This document shows, piece by piece, positions 54,661 to 63,396 of a stretch of DNA of 64,000 nt. A program made the position numbers and the translations under genes. The stretch is from Psococerastis gibbosa (lineage: Eukaryota > Arthropoda > Insecta > Psocodea > Psocidae). The notes under the pieces are model-generated. The model had not been told where the DNA came from. It saw only the letters and a program-made list of their open reading frames with translations, and searched no databases. Within the stretch, counting starts at the first letter, position 1, and each line of letters begins with the position of its first letter. Where the stretch lies: NCBI GenBank assembly GCA_963971405.1, contig OZ020485.1, positions 2,046,001 to 2,110,000 on the forward strand, given 5' to 3'.

Positions 54661-54689
54661 AGCATCTTAAGTGCCTAATTTATCAAGTA

Positions 54690-54960
54690 TTATTTGAATA
54701 AGACGGGTCCAGCTTTTAGAAGTCAGCTAAAGAGGCACCTCGTAGACCAATGCTTACATGTGGAGGACATGATGTGGAACTAGACAGCTGGTGTTCTTTT
54801 CATGATTCTATATGTATATTGCTTCCTTTATTTATTTATTTATTGACTTATTGTTATTGTGTCTTAGGTTTTACAACGCCTATTGTTTCATATTATGACT
54901 CTATACAGAGATATTCTATTCTATTCCTGTCGATTTTTCTTATTTTTTGCTTTGCATACA
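54690..54960 (+). pseudogene. LINE 3' fragment with (TTTA)n
   Basis: GPAFRSQLKRHLVDQCLH resembles the end of a LINE ORF2 (FR-x-x-LKR-HL). A (TTTA)n tract follows at 54828-54843. Weak. Confidence 0.35.
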
Positions 54961-55375
54961 AACATACACCTCCACTGTAGCTTTTGTTTCGGAATACAGT
55001 TTCTCACCTGCGCACCCATATAGTCATAATAGTTACTACAGCCTTCACACTTGACAAAGTCCGTACCTGAAGAGGTTCTACACTTTGCACAGTGCATATT
55101 TCATCAAGGAAAAGAAAATGTGTTTTTGCCATTGAACGGATAGCTTGACAAAGACGCGTTTCGACCAGTGTTGAGTGAACTGCTGATGCTGAGTCTGTGG
55201 TGCCCCGATAGACACATATATGCCAATTACCTATGAAGTGAGACTCGAGCCAGCTCGAACAACGACGACACCTCTCCCGCGTTTTATTTACAAAATCGAA
55301 TTTCTAAATGGGGTGCCATACAGTTCAATAAATTATGTGCTACGTGTTTAAATAGATAGTATATTGTAGTAACTT

Positions 55376-55405
55376 CAAAGTGCAAAGGCTTTCACGGCCG
55401 GAGTC
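55376..55405. repeat. Penelope-like terminal fragment
   Basis: GCAAAGGCTTTCACGGCCGG is identical to the left end of the Penelope-like copy at 37484; the match stops after about 25 bases. Confidence 0.55.
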
Positions 55406-57621
55406 GAATGAATTCAATGCGCTCGTAACAAAGTTTCCACACCTAACCTTGCCTTCAGAAACTGTGCCTAAACGGTTAACGCTGTTAGTGCTAGATAGTC
55501 ATATATATAGATATCAACATGTAGAGCATTTCTCCTACTTTATAACAGATCTTTCATGAGAAATCCCTTTCGGGTCTGGCTCATGCAGAGCCGACATCAC
55601 GGGGCGGTGGTTTCTTCTTTCCTTGTCAATGATATCATATTGCAGAACACATGTCGCAATACGTATGTAATTACAAATGAAAAATCGTTTTAAAGGTAAC
55701 TTACGCCCTCTATTGACTCCATTCTTTTCCCGCCCACAACATCCACAAACAAAACACTCCAGGGCTCCAAAATTCCAACCGGAATTACGACTATCAACTA
55801 TTGCTTTTAGTATTATTTTCAGTTTGGCAAGACGCTATAATGAAATCGTTCATTTGTCATAAAAAGTATTTAGTACCATTATCGTGGATAATAAAAAGAG
55901 CTTTTAAGGTTTTGATCCGCCGCCATCTTGAAACAAAATGAGAGATCCCGCTGGTTAACAAACTCGATCAAGACATTTTATGATAAATTTTTGTGCCCAT
56001 CAATATCGGGTAATATCTATGGAAGTTCAGTGTTTCCTAAAATCGCAATACAATAAACATATACATATATAGATTATAGATTTTAAATTTATTATATTTC
56101 ACTTTAACTTTTGTAAAAGGGGGGCCCAGCACGGGACTTGTCCTTTGGACTCCCGTTCCAAATGTAATTAAATTGTAACTGTTGTACTTGAAGAAACAAA
56201 ATACAAAAATTATTATTATTATTAATACGTATACTGTACATACATACAGTATTTATTAGCAAGACATATTATTGCTTAGACCAGGCGATAGCCGACAGAA
56301 TCTCTCTTTTTCATATCCAATGTTTCTTTTTGGCTGTTAGTTATCTATCTAACTAGTAACACACAGACTTTTTTTATACTATAATGTTGATAGAACTCTG
56401 TAGATGGGCGTCTAATAATTGTCCAATAGTACATTAATTGTAACATAGAAATTGCAAAAGTATCCTAACATTTTAACTACTGTAGTATTTTAAAGATATT
56501 GAACCCCAGTCAAAATCAAAATGCGTATATGTGTTATAGGTAGTTAGGTAGTAGTCATATGTATGGTGACTTAGCGACCAAAATATGAAAACATTAGCTT
56601 ATGCGTATGTAAACACAGTGCGACACTGTCATGTTATCTGTTGACTTAAATAATTATGTGAACCGTTTACCATATTATCATAACGTGCATACTGGCATGA
56701 GAATACCATAAAACGGCTACAACTGTGTCAAAATATGTATAATTTGTATGCTCTTTCGATTAAAATCATGAACCGCGTTTCCGAAATGGGGAGCACAGTC
56801 GCGTCAAAGTGCTTCTCGCTGGCGACTCAGCCCCTTTTTCGATTTTCTCTTATTAGTCACGTTCCATTTCTTTCCGAGCTGTTGACCACAGTTGAATGCT
56901 AGTCTCCAGAACCGATGCTTCGTGCGATTCAAATTAAATATTAGTATTTCAAATGTTTAGATTAGAATATTTAATACGTTTGTAAGCATTTTTAACCAAT
57001 GATCATTTCCGAAAAATAAATTTAACCATGACTGAACGAAACCATTATTGTATTATTTGTTGTGATAGCTATCTCGCGGACGACCTGTCAGGCTCAGGCC
57101 TACCACCTCTGTTGGCCGGAATTCCGGTTTAAAATAAGGGTGGATTACATTAGACATAAAGTGCATGGTGGTTGTCCTGTCAACAGTTAAAAGTTTTATT
57201 ATAATTTGGTGGTCTAGAGCTAGCCAGTTTTCTGTCATTGGCTCAGGCCCAGCAGCAGCAGCTTGGCTACACATAGCTGACCTACAAACTCTTTGCTCTG
57301 TGAGTAGTCACCACTGGCCCAAAAAAGTGATAAGGAGCAGGGAAAAGTGAGTTGTAGGTGTTTTAGATTGGCAAGCTGTCGTAAAATTTGCGTACGAGTT
57401 TTCTGTTGATATGTTGGGCGTTTCTAGATTTAGCTCGAGCAGCTGTAGTGTATTGACTGGATATCCGGCTTGATCCAGTTGGTTCTATCGTGCAGCGGTT
57501 CACTAATATGCTGTAATTGACTGCATTGTTAAAGCACATTTTAACAATTAACTTGTTGTAACCTTTTATTTTCTGTTGCAATGTTTAAGCGTTTATATTA
57601 TAGTAAATTTCACTGTCTAGA
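55406..57621. other. No gene seen (2.2 kb); possible LINE tail
   Basis: GGGGGGCCCAGCACGGGACT near 56120 followed by (ATT)n at 56210-56224 looks like a LINE 3' end but no coding part is attached. Otherwise nothing supported. Confidence 0.4.
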
Positions 57622-57629
57622 ATGGGCAT

Positions 57630-57781
57630 CAGGGACGGATCCCACCGAGAGAAATAGCTTTATACTAGATAGAATGGACTTTTGAAGGAAATTAAGAAAA
57701 ATTATTACTCAAGTAAGGGAAACGCGATATTTTTCAGGAACCGCCCCCCCCCCCCGAAAACGTTTTCTGAAACCGTCCCTG
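57630..57781. mobile_element. hAT-type MITE with perfect 8-bp duplication
   Basis: CAGGGACGGATCC at the left and GAAACCGTCCCTG at the right, flanked by ATGGGCAT at 57622-57629 and 57782-57789. 152 bp, includes a C-run. It sits at the end of a LINE remnant. The intact target duplication suggests a fairly recent insertion. Confidence 0.85.
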
Positions 57782-57789
57782 ATGGGCAT

Positions 57790-58340
57790 ATGCCATATGC
57801 GCTATAATATAATTATAATGGGGGAAAAACATTCGTTGTGAGGTGACAATCTGAACGATTTGCATTTCATCCTCCAGGCTCCAGCTCTCCCGGTCTTGCG
57901 TCTTCATCTTGAGATGTTGGTACGTTGGAGCTCCTGCGTCCTCTTTCAGTTCATCTATGAATTCTCCTATTGATTTCTTGCAGTGTGCGAGTCTGAATAA
58001 ATGCCCTACCCATTTCGCACTTGTACTCTTCAATAGCTGATTGGTAGCATCCACATTTCAAACGCTTCAAGCCTGTTCAGTTCCTTATCTGCTATACTCT
58101 TAGTTCAGGTTTCACATCCGTGTAATAAAGCACTCCTTACGCAGGTCTTTAGCAACTGCTTCCTGATGTTTAGTCTTATTTTGACAGTATTGCAGGATCT
58201 TGAATTTTTTATTTTTGCTTACCAACTGTTTATTTCCCCTGCTGAGCTATTGTATTCAGCTACTGTCCAAGTACTTAAATTGGTTCACACTGCTGAGGGC
58301 TTCTCCGTCAAGGACTGCATATACGTATACTTATATATAC
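57790..58340 (-). pseudogene. LINE ORF C-terminal fragment
   Basis: Minus strand reads ALLHGCET and IADKELNRLEAFEMWML, then (frame shifted) SAKWVGHLFRLAHCKKSIGE with FIDELKEDAGAPTYQHLKMK and TQDRESW. This follows the LHG(C/A)E-W ... RRLNR-WxGH pattern behind RTE-like reverse transcriptases. Decayed. Confidence 0.6.
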
Positions 58341-58682
58341 CTTATATATTAAAAAACTACTACTTACGACAGTAATGTGTTCGGGTTCGTTACTCTATTT
58401 AGCACTGTATATATCATACTGTATACTAAAGGTTGGGATGCATTCATGGAAAGAGCTATATAGATATTATATTTTTTGCACCAGGTCCAGACTATCTAGA
58501 GAGAACTGACCTAGTAGGCTCTCCTTCCAATAATAACTACTAATAACTGACTATACAATGTATTTATCTGAATTTTAAAAAAATCTTTCGGCCGAGTAGT
58601 GAAGACCTAATATGATGACCTAAAATGACACAGAGCTGTCAGGACCGTGTGCCAGCATTTTACAATTCCATTTTATTTCTTT

Positions 58683-58910
58683 CAAATTTATACGTTAGTA
58701 TAAGGAAAGCTTTGTGATGGTCTGTAACTATATAATTTAATGAATTCGGTATGTGTAGGCTCCCAAAAATATTCTCCAAAGGAATTTTATCCATGTTATT
58801 TATAACTTCATTTTCGGTGTTTTATACCCCGAAACCCCCAAAACTACTTTTTAAAAAAGGCTTTTCTCAAAAACGGCTCCGAATATCTTTTAATCCACAT
58901 ATTTTGTTAC
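58683..58910 (+). repeat. Diverged Helitron-like repeat B fragment
   Basis: AAATTTATACGTTAGTATAA, GGAAAGCTTTGTGATGGTC and TCAAAAACGGCTCCGAATAT are diverged reverse complements of blocks in 21795-22643. Confidence 0.5.
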
Positions 58911-58979
58911 TTATTAACCGCCACAAATAATTTTTCTTAGGAACCTTTCTATCGATGCTTTCTAAATTGAGGTATGTTT

Positions 58980-59174
58980 TAGATGGAAAATAGTGTAACA
59001 AAACCTTTACCAGTTTACTCGTTGGCACTACGGCCCGTGAAGGGCTTTGACCTGCTCTGTGACTGCGCTTTCCGTGTTGACATGACCCGTGGTCGTCCCA
59101 CATGCCCTCGCCACCTGATGCGGGCTCTCATGAGGAGTAGGGTAATTTCCCTAGCAAATTATTTTTCTGGATAA
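58980..59174 (-). pseudogene. Possible RTE-like LINE tail
   Basis: Minus strand MRARIRWRGHVGRPR recalls the LINE R-x-RWxGHV block and CCCTTCACGGGCCGTAGTGC resembles the tail at 18760. Short and weak. Confidence 0.35.
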
Positions 59175-59394
59175 TCCGAGCCCCGATTGCATTGCATACC
59201 ATTGCTGCTGTGTTACATTATTGGTGTGCCCATTCTAGACTTAACAATAAATAGTAAATTTGTATTTAGCCATGGGACAATAATTTACAATTACAATGTA
59301 CAATTGATGTGAACTGAGCTATGTTACAAGGTTATCTTGAGAACAATGCATAGTCTACCGGAAACATTTCAAATTAGAGAGACATGTTAAAATG

Positions 59395-59466
59395 CGTAAA
59401 ACCCCCACTACTTTGCAGATATATTTCAAAATTTTCCCACGGGGGAGACCCCCGGGCCCCCCTGTT
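59395..59466. repeat. Repeat with GGGGGAGACCCCCGGGC block
   Basis: AATGCGTAAAACCCCCACTA and CGGGGGAGACCCCCGGGCCC recur near 13590, 23215 and 35280-35360. Type unknown; perhaps the end of the hAT-like family at 22745-23907. Confidence 0.55.
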
Positions 59467-60284
59467 TGGGTTAAATGCAATTTCTTTTAAGATTGAAAGA
59501 AGTATACACTCGTAATTGGTAGGGTTTCGTCAGTAAACAGTAGTAATGAAGTAGGCCACCCCTGTATATAATATGTTGGTTGGTCTGTATAAAATTGATG
59601 TGGCTTTCATTTCCACTGTGGGGACTTGCGCATACTAATGAAAAATTAATAATATTGTCCTCGTCAGAACAGTGTGCAATGGTTTGTAGCATTAAATATT
59701 GTTGGCCGCTTGCTATTCCATTGACTTGTTCAGTGCAGCGTTAGTGGATGTACTGTATAGTGTATTGCCAGGTTTCAATGGTTGAAGCCGTGAGAAATAG
59801 CGCTCAATTTGCCTTATAAGAATGTTTGTATGGTGCCACTGCGGCAGTAAAGATGGGGGATTTGATTAGGGGAGGCCGTGCTGCCATTTATAGGTCAGCC
59901 TCACTCCACCCCACCACTTACAATGCTTTACAACTAAGCCCGGCCACTCCGCTACTCTGTCAGTCACCAGTCAAATGCTCAGTAGAAAGTAGTGTAACAT
60001 ACTGTATGATGGCACGTGTTGAGTCAATCGTAAAACCTTATCTGTTGATTGGTTATCTGCTGATGAAGAAATTGCCGTCTCATTTTTTGGTGGTTAATAA
60101 TGTAATGAGCAATTGCTCAAGTCACATTACAGCACCGCATCTTTGAAGACTATAGCGTTTTCATTGGGAATAACCTATTTTTGGTCGAAAACAAGCATGC
60201 CTGGGAGCATGTCGTAGGCTGTCAGGCTACAGTAATTACAGGTACATAGTACCTAACCCTATGTAACTTTGTAGGCAGAGAGAT
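59467..60284. other. No gene seen
   Basis: A 106-codon ORF (59826-60146) has no recognisable motif. Confidence 0.4.
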
Positions 60285-60365
60285 GTGCAAACTGGATTCG
60301 AACCCGAGTCTCCATCTTGACAGGGTCATGGTACATGCTCTACCAAATAGTAGTCAATAGTGCAG
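60285..60365 (-). repeat. tRNA-derived SINE head
   Basis: Minus strand: TTTGGTAGAGCATGTACC (A box) and CTCGGGTTCGAATCC (exact B box GGTTCGAATCC) 35-40 bases apart. No acceptor stem or CCA, so not a tRNA gene. Confidence 0.6.
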
Positions 60366-60905
60366 TGCTACTACCCCGTCCATTTTTCCGTATCTTCCTT
60401 TCTCTCATGCACAGAAGGGCGTTGTGAAAGTAAGAGGAAACTGCACTACAAGTTGTATCCTATAGGCTGTCAGTTTCCCTGTTTAGATTTAAATACGAAT
60501 CGTTGCATCAGGGCCGGATCTAGCCACTGGGCTAACTGAGCGGCTGATTTAGGGGGGTGGCAAATTTTCGCTGGAGCAGAATTTTGGTAGACGTGCATGA
60601 AGAAATATTATTTAAAATCGGCATTTTTTTTTTTTTAATATAAAATATAAAATATCCCATAATTTTAGTTTGATGGTTAAAATGGGGGTCACATGGTATT
60701 GGGGGTGACGTCATGTAATGTCTATTGTTCAGTGACGTCATTTTCATGTTACCTATTCTGTTTGCGTATTGGCTCTTTTAATTTACAGCTAAAAACACTT
60801 TTCTTAATTTTTGAAGTTTACTCCTTAAGAATCGATTGTCATATATATAGGCGCCCGGTATGGGAAAAATATATGAGAGTGAAATCTAGTTTTCAAATGA
60901 GCTCG
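60366..60905. other. No gene seen; possible hAT end
   Basis: CAGGGCCGGATCTAGCC at 60509 resembles a hAT element end; no partner end was found. Confidence 0.4.
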
Positions 60906-61186
60906 TAAGCTGCGTCCAGACTGGTGCATTAACGCAACGCATTACGGCAGTGCCGTAGTGCTTTGCATTATGGCCTCCGTCCACACTACAGTTGCAGCTT
61001 GTGGACGTGTGATTTCGGGATCAGTATCGCTCGCAATGCTTCAGGAAGAAGATGTAGTGTTGGCCGCCGCTGCTGCCGTGATTTTGCCTTGTGCACCTAT
61101 GCGCAGGAAGAAAAGATTTTGTGTTCGACCGAGTCTAAACATCAGGACTACCTACAGCGTCAGTGATTTAATGAAAGATCCGGGGG
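60906..61186 (+). pseudogene. Harbinger transposase 5' part, cut at a G-run
   Basis: AAGCTGCGTCCAGACTGGTG near 60908 resembles a Harbinger terminal repeat. The open frame encodes MLQEEDVVLAAAAAVILP from 61036, then RRKKRFCVRPSLNIRTTYS and VSDLMKDP, the N-terminal segment of PIF/Harbinger (HARBI1-like) transposases, whose next segment carries the DDE core. Here the frame is lost at a G-run (61183-61197) and repeat B sequence follows. The transposase is thus only its first 50 or so residues. Confidence 0.75.
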
Positions 61187-61262
61187 GGGGGGGGGGGATC
61201 CACCTCAATATATTAAAAAACCCCTTAAAACTCGATTGCATATTCAGGAACGAACAGACCAA
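61183..61262 (-). repeat. Helitron-like repeat B middle fragment
   Basis: G-run, then CCACCTCAATATATTAAAAA and CCCCTTAAAACTCGATTGCA, matching 21905-21990. It begins exactly at the homopolymer that ends the Harbinger piece. Confidence 0.7.
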
Positions 61263-61279
61263 AGTAGTATAGAAAGGGC

Positions 61280-61484
61280 GGTTCTGGCGCTTACCCCACC
61301 CCCCGTCGAGCTACCCATCTACCCCACCCCCCGTCATGCTACCCCTCGTGGGTGGTCTGAGGTTCTGGCGCTTACCCCACCCCCCGTCGAGCTACCCCAT
61401 CTACCCCACCCCCCGTCATGCTACCCCTCGTGGGTGGTCTGAGGTTCTGGCGCTTATCCCCCCCGTCGAGACCCGTGGGTGGTC
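61280..61484 (+). repeat. C-rich minisatellite, 81-82 bp units
   Basis: Units 61280-61360, 61361-61442 and a partial third from 61443. Each has GGTTCTGGCGCTTACCCCAC, two CCCCACCCCCCGTC blocks and ends CTCGTGGGTGGTCTGA. The C blocks could form i-motif or, on the other strand, G-quadruplex structures. It lies upstream of the two-ORF unit. Confidence 0.85.
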
Positions 61485-61679
61485 TTTCTATGGCACTATG
61501 ATTGTTTTTTTTTTTATAATTACTAATTTGTGAGATACAGAGTTATATTTTGATTTTTTTTTTTATGGTGTTAATTGAATTAAAACATTTCTTTCTTCTT
61601 CTTTCTTCTTCGTGGGTGGTCTTTGTACCCCGCCGTGCTTATCCCGTTGTCTATCTATCTCTGTACCAGGTGGGTGGTC
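61349..61679 (+). promoter_or_regulatory. Cluster of five TGGGTGGTC (GLI/Ci-type) motifs
   Basis: Exact copies at 61349-61357, 61431-61439, 61476-61484, 61613-61621 and 61671-61679. GACCACCCA is the core site of GLI/Ci zinc-finger factors. The first three are part of the minisatellite; the last two are not. A sixth lies at 63285-63293 before the second ORF. Confidence 0.5.
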
Positions 61680-61740
61680 TATGACGCACCCCCCCCCCTC
61701 CCCGTACAGCGTACATCTAGAATGTTCCAAATGTGTCGTT

Positions 61741-61842
61741 ACAAAAGGCATCACCTTGGGTTGAGGAGCTTAGTTGAAGCCAAACCTTCATTCAAGACTC
61801 AAGTAATACCACTTTATAAGTAAAATTGTATAATCTTACAAC
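61741..61842 (+). promoter_or_regulatory. Shared leader, copy 1, before the 101-codon ORF
   Basis: ACAAAAGGCATCACCTTGGG, TTGAGGAGCTTAGTTGAAGC and CAAACCTTCATTC are repeated at 63300-63396 ahead of the zinc-finger ORF, and the match continues up to the ATG (TTGTATAATCTTACAAC-ATG versus TTGTGTAATCGTACAGC-ATG). GCTTAGTTG could be an initiator. Probably promoter plus 5' UTR. Confidence 0.75.
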
Positions 61843-62148
61843 ATGACATCTCTATTCAATAAAGTTAATGCCATCAACCAAGTAGCCGGGCCTACCATAC
61901 CAATGCGAAAACTAGTGATTGGAGTTAAATACCTAATATTGAAAATAGTGCAAATCGAAAAAACAGAATATGGACCAGCTGTAAAAGTCATACTGCGAGG
62001 ATTGGAAAAAGAAGTCGTGGAATGTTTTGTGCCTCAACAATATCTGCCAGCCTTTCAACAAAGTGAAGTTACTCCAGGAGCTGAGATGTATCTTATCGTT
62101 TCAAGCCATCGGGGAAAAAATAGTGTCAACCTACAGATCATAGAATGA
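61843..62148 (+). CDS. 101-codon ORF of unknown function, first of a pair with a shared leader
   Basis: ATG directly follows the shared leader, which also decides the start. The protein begins MTSLFNKVNAINQVAGPTIP, then KLVIGVKYLILKIVQIEKTE, then YGPAVKVILRGLEKEVVECF and ends GKNSVNLQIIE. It is a small soluble protein of alternating beta-like segments (KYLILKIVQI, AVKVILRG, EMYLIVSS, VNLQIIE) without signal peptide or membrane segment. The beta pattern recalls a small OB-like fold, a guess only. The 3' side runs into tandem repeats, each with AATAAA, which could end the transcript. I cannot name the family; similar short ORFs with K-Y-x-I ... T-x-Y/F-G-x-A-V could exist in mobile elements. 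Confidence 0.6.
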   Translation: MTSLFNKVNAINQVAGPTIPMRKLVIGVKYLILKIVQIEKTEYGPAVKVILRGLEKEVVECFVPQQYLPAFQQSEVTPGAEMYLIVSSHRGKNSVNLQIIE

Positions 62149-62415
62149 ATATTTCATGATGTATTATTATTGTAAACTACAGAAATAATGTAAATATATG
62201 GATAATTTCTATATATATTTTTGTTTTATTAATTGCATAACTAATTTTAAGCTTACAGTTAGATGATGATGAGTATTAAAAACTAATGTTTGAAAGAAAC
62301 AAGCTATTGCTTCAGTCATAATCGAGAACTTGAACTGTGAAGGGTTATCATAATCATAGACTATGAAATGATGTAAATCAAATAATTAAACGAGTACATT
62401 AGCTAATTAATTTTA
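62149..62415. other. 3' flank of the 101-codon ORF
   Basis: AT-rich; no further ORF. AATAAA first appears at 62415. Confidence 0.5.
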
Positions 62416-63180
62416 ATAAATCTATCCGAAGCATAGGTTTATGGGAAGTATTGATTTGGTAAATAGTTAACCGTGTGCAGGTTCAAACCTGTTGTGAATC
62501 ACCAGGTGCATATAACTCTGTACAGCCGTCTAATGGTTCAGACAAACAACACATTAATAAATCTACCCCTCGCGGACAGTCCATTGTAAGCTAATGTGAT
62601 TTTTGTTTTCGTAAATCTATCCAACACTTATATTGAAGGGAAGTATTGATTTGGTAAACAGAGTGCAGGTTCAAACCTGTTGTGAATCACCAGGTGCATA
62701 TAACTCTGTACAGCCGTCTAATGGTTCAAACAAACAAGCCATTAATAAATCTACCCCTCGCTGACAGTCCATTGTAAGCTAAAGTGATTTTTGTTTTCGT
62801 AAATCTATCCAACACTTAGGTTGAAGGGAAGTATTGATTTGGTAAACAAATAACAGGGTGCAGGTTCAAACCTGTTGTGAATCACCAGGTGCATATACTC
62901 TGTACAGCCATCTAATGGTTCAAACAAACAAGCCATTAATAAATCTACCCCTCGCTGACAGTCCATTGTAAGCTAAAGTGATTTTTGTTTTCGTAGATCT
63001 ATCCAACACTTAGGTTGAAGGGAAGTATTGATTTGGTAAACAGAGTGCAGGTTCAAACCTGTTGTGAATCACCAGGTGCATATAACTCTGTACAGCCGTC
63101 TTATGGCTCAAACAAACAAGCCATTAATAAGTCTACCCCTCGCTGACAGTCCATTGTAAGCTAAAGTGATTTTTGTTTTT
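62416..63180 (+). repeat. Tandem array of four 188-195-bp units with paired palindromes
   Basis: Units begin at TCTATCC at 62421, 62616, 62804 and 62998. Each holds CAGGTT-CA-AACCTG, eight bases, then CACC-A-GGTG, followed by AACTCTGTACAGCC, ATTAATAAATCTACCCCTCG and GTGATTTTTGTTTTCG. Units 1 and 3 carry about 7 extra bases before GTGCAGG; units 2 and 4 do not. Lies between the two ORFs of the shared-leader pair. Confidence 0.9.
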
Positions 63181-63284
63181 GCATTAGTTGCAATCGATCG
63201 TTAGAAAATGAATGGTGTCTTAACAACATATTATCCGCTTCGTGATGGACAATCTATCCCTGTACCCTTACCATCTATCCTTCG

Positions 63285-63396
63285 TGGGTGGTCATCGCTA
63301 CAAAAGGCATCGCCTTGGGTTGAGGAGCTTAGTTGAAACCGAACCTTCATTCGCGTAGTACCACTTCAGTGTAGTGAATTTGTGTAATCGTACAGC
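63285..63396 (+). promoter_or_regulatory. TGGGTGGTC motif and shared leader, copy 2
   Basis: TGGGTGGTC at 63285-63293 lies 7 bases before CAAAAGGCATCGCCTTGGGT; the leader then matches 61741-61842 to the ATG. Confidence 0.75.

Noticed and set aside
57734-57781. GRFQKTFSGGGGG peptide as part of a gene
   Set aside because: It is translation of the hAT MITE end and its homopolymer.
62470-62510. GGTTCAAACC B-box-like motif in each tandem unit, possible tRNA or SINE genes
   Set aside because: No A box at a fitting distance and no acceptor stem; the motif is better read as a palindrome.
62416-63180. CRISPR-like array
   Set aside because: Units are nearly identical over their whole length with no unique spacers, and the genome is eukaryotic.
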